Assembly (NCBI GenBank): GCA_019055375.1
Contig: JAHQIW010004735.1
Coordinates: forward strand, 1 to 64,000
Reading direction: 5' to 3'
Length of the DNA stretch: 64,000 bases
Origin: Parelaphostrongylus tenuis
Lineage: Eukaryota > Nematoda > Chromadorea > Rhabditida > Metastrongylidae
In this document: one piece after another, positions 1-8,300 of the stretch
How the letters are laid out: every line of letters starts with the position of its first letter
Numbering within the stretch: the first letter of the stretch is position 1
The notes under the pieces: model-generated
Database searches by the model: none
What the model saw: only the letters and a program-made list of their open reading frames with translations
What the model was told of the DNA's origin: nothing
Translations under genes and position numbers: made by a program

Positions 1-171
1 TTTTTCCCTACTTCGATCTCAGACCGTTCCGCGCCCTCCCCCGTCGCTCCACCGCGCCGTTGCGCGCCGACGCGGGCAGAGGCAAGGCCACGCTCACTCG
101 CTTATTTTCCAAAGCTGTCTGACCAACGGTTTGATCATTGGAAGCTCTTCCTACAAATTTTTGTTCACTTT
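1..171. other. GC-rich segment, no gene seen
   Basis: The stretch from about 30 to 100 is far richer in G and C than the AT-rich DNA around it. I see no exon. If the annexin on the minus strand continues past the left edge, this lies inside one of its introns. A shorter GC-rich patch of similar style occurs near 29640-29700. Confidence 0.4.
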
Positions 172-560
172 TTATCTATTCACATAAACAGTGTACTCAC
201 CATTATGATTAACGATGTGTAACTGTTTTGTGGACAAAGGTTTAATGCCCTCCTGCCAGAAAGAATGAGGTTGACGAATCAAAGAAGTCGGCGAGGTCAC
301 TAATGAGGTGGTTGTAGTCTTTGTATTTTTCTCCCGAAAATGAAGCTGGAAGGCGTGAAGGAGATGATAATCCGGTAGGGTTATATCAGGTCTATACGGT
401 GGATGTGACACCGCGGTCTAGTCCAGTTTCTACGAAATCTGGCCAGTCGGCTTTACAATGTGAGGTGGTCAGCCAATGCAGTATGAGATGTTCATCGAGA
501 GACCACCTTGTGATAGCCCAATTCATTCATATGGCAAGTGATGGTGCGACTTATTCAAGT
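172..560 (-). mobile_element. mariner transposase remnant
   Basis: On the minus strand 172-411 translates to HPPYRPDITLPDYHLL, which matches the C-terminal DD34D block of mariner transposases (family form HPPYSPDLAPSDYHLF). The reading frame upstream on the same strand (411-560) is poorly conserved. It is a dead fragment, not a host gene. No terminal repeats were found. Confidence 0.6.
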
Positions 561-1291
561 GTCTCCTCAAGCTACTAAAACATTCTCAAATATACCGTAG
601 CCTTTTGACATTAACTCAGTTTGAAATAGAAAAAAGCTGGACCGAACAACAGTGGCGAGAGAAATCATGAGACAACCCAATAGTTGCCGATACTGTCGAA
701 AAGCGACGATCCGGGGTGACCGAAAATTTTGTACTGCTTGCCGACAAACAGTTTTGTACCTTATTTCTTCCAAGTTTCAAAGTATAAAACTTTTCAGTAC
801 ATTGTTGTCGTGGAACGATAGTTCTCTTTTTTTTCAGTTGATCAACACCGAACGCAGATGTTTTTTCGTTCATGTTTATATGCTGTGTAAACACTTCTCC
901 TTGTGGTGATTTCATTGCAGTTCCAAAAATACGTGATCTTATGCAAAAAGCTTCATATGAATAGCCTTGTAATTTCCGTTTAATTTAAGTGGAAACACTT
1001 GGGGTCGAACTGCATTCCATAGATCTGTCTCTACAGCATTGTTGACGTATGCGAATTAATCTCCAGTTATTCAGTGTTTCCATCTCTACCATATTTCTAG
1101 TGAAGCCAACACTATACTGCACGAATCATAATAAATTTCCTGCCTCTCTAAACGTGCAGTAAAAATTTCGAGCCGTGCGGGCTTACTCCAAGTGTGATTA
1201 GGGCTACTTGAATTTGCTTTGGCCGCTTTTATTCGAATTGTTCGAGCTGGTTACGGATTGATACCAAGACGCAAAACAATGGCATAAAAAT

Positions 1292-2041
1292 TTAGAATAA
1301 ATGGAGTCAAAAAAATATTACAAATGAAAGACAAAAAACCTTTATGAAAAAAAGTGTAAAAGTTTGAAAAGCCAAAGCATACAGATTTTTTCGGGGTGGC
1401 TTAGTAAAACTTTAACCGGTTTTAATGAGCTACTTCAATGATTATTCACAATAGAATAACGTGCATATTTTCGATTAGAGTGATTTTCTTAAGACCACCG
1501 CTCAAAGATTCAATATGCCTGAATAATCATTTCTTGAGCCACGCATGTCAGTGGTCTGCCAAGGAGGGCTGACTTATGGAGCTCGATACACGTGAGTATG
1601 GTGAGTATGTGGGTGAGTTTCACTGGACATAGAGTGTAAAACGTTCGTCGTGGCTAACTCTTAGTGTGGGGACTGGAGCACCCACACAGGACTGGCAAAA
1701 GACGAGAAAGGGTCTGCCCGACTGACGAGATCGCAAGATCGAAACACGTGTATCGGGCCTCTATAAGTCAACCCCCCTTGACAGGCCACTGACATGCGTG
1801 GCTCAAGAAATGATTATCAGGCATATTGGATCTTTGAGCTGTGGTCTTAAGAAAACACTCGAATCGAAAAATATGCACGTTATTCTATTGTGAATAATCA
1901 TTGAAGTAGCTCATTAAAACCGTTAAAGTTTTACTACGCCGCAAGAAAATCTGTATGCTTTGGCTTTTCAAACTTTACACTTTTTTCCAAAAAGGCTTCT
2001 TGTCTTTCATTCGTAATATTTTTTGACTCCATTTATTCTAA
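1292..2041. repeat. 750 bp fold-back element carrying a hammerhead (type A)
   Basis: The two ends are inverted copies: TTAGAATAAATGGAGTC at 1292 returns reversed at 2025-2041, and the arms stay similar for about 320 bp on each side (for example GATTATTCACAATAGAATAA at 1440 against its complement near 1880). The right arm holds the hammerhead at 1716-1758. The left arm keeps only the flank ending ATACACGTG. It lies 3' of annexin exon 5 on the minus strand, so it may sit in an annexin intron. No open frame. Confidence 0.8.
1716..1758 (+). ncRNA. hammerhead ribozyme (type I layout, intact core)
   Basis: Read 5' to 3': stem I GCCCGA (1716-1721), core CUGACGA (1722-1728), stem II GAUC-GCAA-GAUC (1729-1740), core GAAA (1741-1744), stem III CAC/GUG closed by A-U (1744-1751), H17 = A at 1752, then UCGGGC (1753-1758), which pairs with all six bases of stem I. 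Every invariant core position of the hammerhead family is present. Stem III is a loopless palindrome, so cleavage in trans or as a dimer is more likely than in a monomer. Predicted cleavage is after 1752. Confidence 0.8.
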
Positions 2042-2395
2042 CATAGTAGACCTCATAAAGGCTCAAAATATGCTATCACATTACCAGATAACAATTTGAT
2101 GAGAAAAGTGATAAAATGCCCTCTACCAAATGTATATCGTTCCTTTAGAATCAAAGTCTCGATTCCTTAAGTTCTCTATTTATATAAGAAGAACGAATGT
2201 GCACCAGAAATGTACGTTAACGATCTTGAACCCGCTCTGTTAAACGATTTTCCTTCGCTCGGGTTAGTTATACGTAGCTGAATAACAAGATACTCCATTT
2301 TAAAGTTGGAATAAGGTTTCCTCATTTATACCTGGCTCGAACACATAGTACTCTATCGAAAAAAATCTCCATCTAAGTTGATATCGCGAACTCAC
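2042..2395. other. no feature seen (probable annexin intron)
   Basis: AT-rich DNA between the fold-back element and annexin exon 5. The donor GTGAGT of that exon reads into it on the minus strand. I searched both strands for annexin repeat III and found nothing convincing. Confidence 0.4.
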
Positions 2396-5300
2396 TTGCA
2401 CTGCCTTTCCAAAATAACCGGTACTTGACTCGTCGCGATTGCCTTGGACGAGGATTTGCAGAAGTCTTCTAAAATCTCCAGATGTTTCCGACCATAGCGT
2501 GTCTTCGAGCGATTTATCATAAGTAGTGTAGAACGTGTTTCCTGAATCAACACTATTTACTACGAGGAGTGGATAACCTGAATTGTGGAGGGATTTTGAG
2601 CTATTTAGTAGGAAAGCGCATGAGAAACAAGTGCTATTGCATAATAGCTCTGAGTTGAAACTGAATAGGATTCGGTGGCATGTTTATCGCTTTTGTAGGG
2701 CCGAATTAAGTTGTGCTGTGTATTTATGAGTCAGTTTATTTGCAAATTATCTTCCATAAATCGAGTCAGCATCAAATCTTACAATAAATTGATCGGGTAA
2801 AAGATGCACATTGTTTTATATATCGCTAAAAAAAACACAGCATGAAGCAGCTAGACAGAAATCATCGAGCACCTCTGGATTTGAATACGATAGCCAGAAG
2901 AGTCAAATACGTCGTTTTACTCAGTGAGACGAAAACATCACATTGCTCACTAAATATTATCTACGAAACAAAAAAGTGCTACTTTTCGAGCTTGAATGTT
3001 GATATTTCTGAGGTTTCTCGACTACAATACGTTGCAGCGAAGGTCACAGCAGTGTTTAGAGTTTCAAATGTGGAAAGCCAGACGCGAATCGATGCCGTTA
3101 TCGGGCAGGGATTTTTTTAAAGGTTTCTCTTTTGCTGGATAAAGATCTCCGTTAGACTATTAGTGAGCATTCAAAAGCTTAAATCTCGCAAAATCCAAAA
3201 AAATGCAGTTTTTCTTTGAAACAGCCTTATAGCAGCGTTGTAGCATTCAAAATAAAGTTTTCACTGGCGCCGTGCGCATTTCGACTTTTATTGCGCTCAT
3301 GTTTTCTTGGGTAAAGCTTCTTTTTCGAACTTCGATGAATTTTTAAATAGCATGAAACGGAAAGCGCGAAAATGTGTTGTTTTCTAAGAAAGTTTCCATG
3401 TAATCCTCTAGCAATTGAAATAAAACTGTGCCGCACACGAGTCACAAAATTTCCAGAAATTTACAAAAAAAAAAAAACAAAAATTTGAGAAAAAATTTTT
3501 TTAATTCTTTGAAATTTAGACGTTCCAATGGCTATAGGTCCTTGCAGCCTCGTCAGGTGCACAGAATCCCTCGTCTGGTCCAGTCCATCCCTGAGGAGAA
3601 CCATTTACGTAAAGAAATCGTCAAGGGGTAATGTGAGACTGACGGGGCTGCAATGTCGAAACACGTGTATTGCACTGTATAATTGCTCATAAATAGACCG
3701 CATGAAAGGCTCAAAAATTGCAGTCAGGATGTATTAACTTTAAGCGAAGTCTTAAAACACAGTCGAATATAAAGTAGAAAATAATCAGTTGGTGAAGCAA
3801 TCTATCGAGTTTCACAGGAGGGGAAACTTTCTTCTTTTCACAAAAGACGTTTGCTTTCTGTGATGAGGAAACAACGAGCACCAACGAGCAAGACTATCTT
3901 TGAATCATAGAACGTAACAAATATCAAGTGGTCTTCAACATGTTGGAGAGTGCAAAATATGTTACATCATTAAGAGTCGAATGATTTTGATTGGCCCCAT
4001 GGAAACGTTGGCAAAACAGCGAATCAACTGAAAAACGTGCTAGAACCAGCGTACTGTGTGAAGAAGGACTACATGAGCTAGAAAACAACACGATATTTTC
4101 CAATAAATCATATTCGTTTGGTGGATCGAAATTTCCAATAGGCGATATGGATACCTACCGTATAGCCCGAATTTCTTCATTACTTCGTGAAGCAAAAATT
4201 TCGATCAGTACTTTTTCGTTGGTGCCGAAACCCTGGATGCAAGTGTACATTATCTGAAGCAAACGTATGAAACCTCGCTCTTTGTTTTCAATGTACCTTA
4301 ACGGCTTTCTGGATGTCGAGAACGTCACGTTTCGTTGGTGTTTGCATTAGTGCAACTGCAAAACAGAAAATCCGGCGTTCGAGTACTCAGAATAATTCCA
4401 GTATCAACATCGCAAACCTTAGCAGTGACTACGGAGTTGATTCGCAATATTATCAGCTTTTATTTACTGAGTTATTGATTTTAGACGTCAAGTACGATGA
4501 GAAATATCACTTTTACTTGATTACTTTATTTGATTCATCTCGCAGAATTTTTTTACTGTGCGAATCCTAGCATTTCTAACATTCAAGCTGTCTATAAGCA
4601 GGTCCTCTCGCAATTCAGAGGATAGCCTGGCCGTGGCGTTCCTAGGGCATTCACTGTTGATTGCTGAAGTGTTAAGATGGACGGGGAATCATTACCACGC
4701 CGCAACGAGCATCACAATTACTCGGCCACAGACTCCCGTTGAGAAATGCAATTATAGAAGTTCCGCGACACGAGGATAATTAGGAACCCGATGTACATGC
4801 AATGGACCTATGACTATATCTGTCCGAGGCGGCATGCGTTCACACTACGGATAAATTCCCTCTCTATGCCTTTCTTTCAGTCGTGTTTCAACCTCAAGCA
4901 GTGGCTGTTAGCAGTCATCCGGGTCCAATACATGTGGACCACGCTCCAAGTTCTTTTCAAATCTCAGCACTGCAAGTATGTACTGATAAGGTTTCCTCAG
5001 TCGCATGATAGGCAAGAATCATAGACTTCTTTGCTGCCTTTACAACTGCGAGCATTAGAGGAGAATAAAAACTCTGGAGAATATACCCAACAATGTGGAG
5101 TGATGAGCACCACTTTCACGTCAGGCGGGACTAGAACCCGCGCCTCACTCTTTCCGGGAGGGCGTGCTCCAACCCGTTACACCAGTGACGCCCATTTTGC
5201 ACACCACTTTTTCTACGCTTCAGTGCATCTATCAGTTAGCCGCCAGCCGTCAACGGCCTGGTCCGGGTAGTCGGTTTCGACAATGAACCCAGCTGACAGA

Positions 5301-8300
5301 CATTGGGTATTGAGGATCAATGGAATAATTTTTTATTTAATCGCTTTGGCGGTGGCAAGGTTTTTATAGATATGCTCAGTATTGTAGAGTGATGTACAAA
5401 ACTTTCACGTCAGGCGGGACTAAAACCCGCGCCTCACTCTATCCAGGAGCGCATGCTCTAACCCGTTACACTAGTGACGCCCATTTTCGTGTAGGTTAGA
5501 GCACGCGCTCCCGGAGAGTTTAAGGTGCAGGTTTCAGTCCCGCCTAACGCAAAAGTTTTGCACATCACTCTACAATACTGGGTATGTCTATGACATCTTA
5601 CCACCGCTAAAGCGATCAAATAAAAATAATTCTAACTTTGGAAAATGAAAAGCTTCTGGGTGAAAAACTCTAATTAAGTGATGAATGACTTGCCCATGAA
5701 AGTAACACTCGATTAAATTTATAAATAAGTTTTCCTCAATCATTCAGTATAATCAATTGCTAAGCCTGACTCATTCATACCTATAACATCTTCGAGTTCT
5801 CCGGATAGTTCACGTCTTAATTCGTTTTCAAGATCTTTACCGTAGCGAACCTTGTATGGTGTACGAATCTGAAAAAATTGACTAATTATAATCATTTCAA
5901 GAACCAAATTTAACTTGCTAGAAACGATAAACTTTCGAAAATTTGGTTATTTCACAAGGGAAAGACGTAAAACATATTGCAAATTTTTGCAAATGAAAGG
6001 AAGCGACGTAGTGGTGGTGACAGTGTTCATTACATAAATAGCCCAATCCACCCAGACGCTGTTTCGAACTCGCACTATCCTTTGCCCAGGTAAAACATCA
6101 GTATTCAATGATATTCTGACGAAAACAAAGGAATCCTTATGTAGCATAGGAAGTTGCGACATATAAAATGGTATGAAGTGGTTCCTATATAGAGGTAGAG
6201 AAAGAACAAATCGGATGCAAGTGTTAGGATCCTCATGGTCTAATATATGATAGGTGGTTATGCAATTTGATAATAATAATAATAATAATAACAGTAATAG
6301 CATCAATATTGATAAAGACAACAATGATAATAATAGTAATAATAATAATAATTATTATAAAAGGCAAATTCTTGTGGATAGCCTCCATCTCCTTATTTTT
6401 TGCTTTTTGCTCGTTGAAGTGAAAGTGAACTTCAATTTGTAAGTTACAACTCTGTAGAACCTATTCTCAAGTATTCAAAAACGATGATCTATCTGAAAAA
6501 TATTCTATCACACTTTTGATTATCGACTATCTCAAAATTACAATTATGCAATTCATTCGTTCTTGTTGCATTACGCAGCTGCCCAGAGTGCACGCCGAAA
6601 ACGTCACAAAAACACAACGATTCGAACGGAAAATTTTATTGTCACAGCTTTTGATATGACAATATTCGATTGGAAATCACCGAGAACTTCCGTAACAGTC
6701 GTTATATATGGACCCATAGTTTGTCAGGCTCCCTGGAGTAAGCATGGATCCTGATTAGCGGACGTGATTCTGCACAACTTCTCAAGTTTCTCTCGTAATA
6801 TAATGGCATATTTCCAAAACAGGCACACGGTGGAACGCCTTCAAACACAACTGAATCGCCGCACATATGTATGAGGATGACTGTGTCCATGCTGGGCATG
6901 TAAATTGATCTGGTAAGGTAGAGGCAGTTAATCGGATCTGATCCACATTACATCAAAACAAGTGTAGGACGCTTTCAAATTCTGTTCGCCTGATTATCCG
7001 TCACCCACAAACGAGTCACCTAGCATACAGATGGCCCCAAAGTCCCGTGTAAGGAAGAATCTCTGTTCAACTATCAAGGCTCCTCTGCATCCTTTCGCTA
7101 TTCACATAAATTGTCGGGCACAGGTATGAAATAAGCGATTTGTCGGATTCGCCCCTTGCTAATATGCAACGCGCTGCTCGAATATGATCATCGCTGGGAA
7201 CGCGAGATAGCGATGCTACGGCTTTTCTGAGTGATCACCACAGGTAATTTTCTATCTTAGTAAAATATAAGGAAGTTTGTCGTCTTCAAAAATGGACTCC
7301 CCGAGTCAGCAGCTATTTCTAATACTAGTCGAGCAAACATTTGAGAGCATGTAATAAAATCGTGGGTCAATATCAGTGCTCCATCACTCAGGATTCTTTC
7401 AACTGAGTTTTTTGTATGCGAAGTGAATGACATTTTATCAATTATAAGAATTCAAGAGCATTCCAACTACATGGAGAATAGTCGTTGAGAAATTTTAGCC
7501 GTCTTTTAGAGGTTTTCTTATCAATTCATCCCAGGTAACAGTTCTGCAGAAGCGCGTGTTTCGACCGTTTCGCCAGTCGATAATAAAGGTCTTATATTGC
7601 CCATACAAGCAGCAAGGCTTCGACTCTGGATAAACTCTCAGTGATAATTTCACTTGATGACATCTAATCATTCTTCAGGACTCAATCCCTCTGGTAGGAG
7701 AAGAGTGGCTGAGTAAACTATACAGGTGATGACGAAGCCGCGGAAACACGCTGTTCGCCGACTGTTGCCACTGATGAATTTGTAAGCAAGCCTCGAGAAG
7801 ACGGCTAAAACATTCTCAGAAAGTGTATATGGTTATTTTAACGACGTTTACAATAAGCTGTCTATTAAAGAAGGTATTACATGACAAATAAATAAAGCTT
7901 TCAACCCTCTTGGCACCGCGTTTATTTTTGCGTATTTTTATGAGTTGTTATAAATTGTCTGCCGCTAGTTAGTGGAAATTCTCTGCAGGGATTGCAAAGC
8001 TACTGATCGCAAATATTGTACGAACAATCAAATAAATGGCATGCGGTTACATTTTTCAGGTTTTTTTTTCGGTTATCGGACAGGCACATTCAAAAAATCT
8101 TTTTTGTTGAAAAATGACTGGCTTTAAGAAATTGTTAGGAATTGTTTGAAAGCATGAATCTAGGGGAGCTTAGAAATCTAATTACTTTTTAGAAAAGCTC
8201 TTTACGACGCTGTAGCACTCAGAAAAAATTATATTTCACATACTTCGCTCATTATCCTGTTTACATATCACAAGACAAAGTTTTTTGTCGAGATTATTAG

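Noticed and set aside
2542..2575. A possible 14 nt annexin microexon that would repair the exon 4/5 frame
   Set aside because: It would need an intron of only about 22 nt, too short for a spliceosomal intron, and the added residues do not fit the annexin repeat.
6254..6442. Asn-rich open frame over the AAT microsatellite, and its Leu-rich opposite frame
   Set aside because: Both are readings of a simple repeat inside an annexin intron, with no splice signals.
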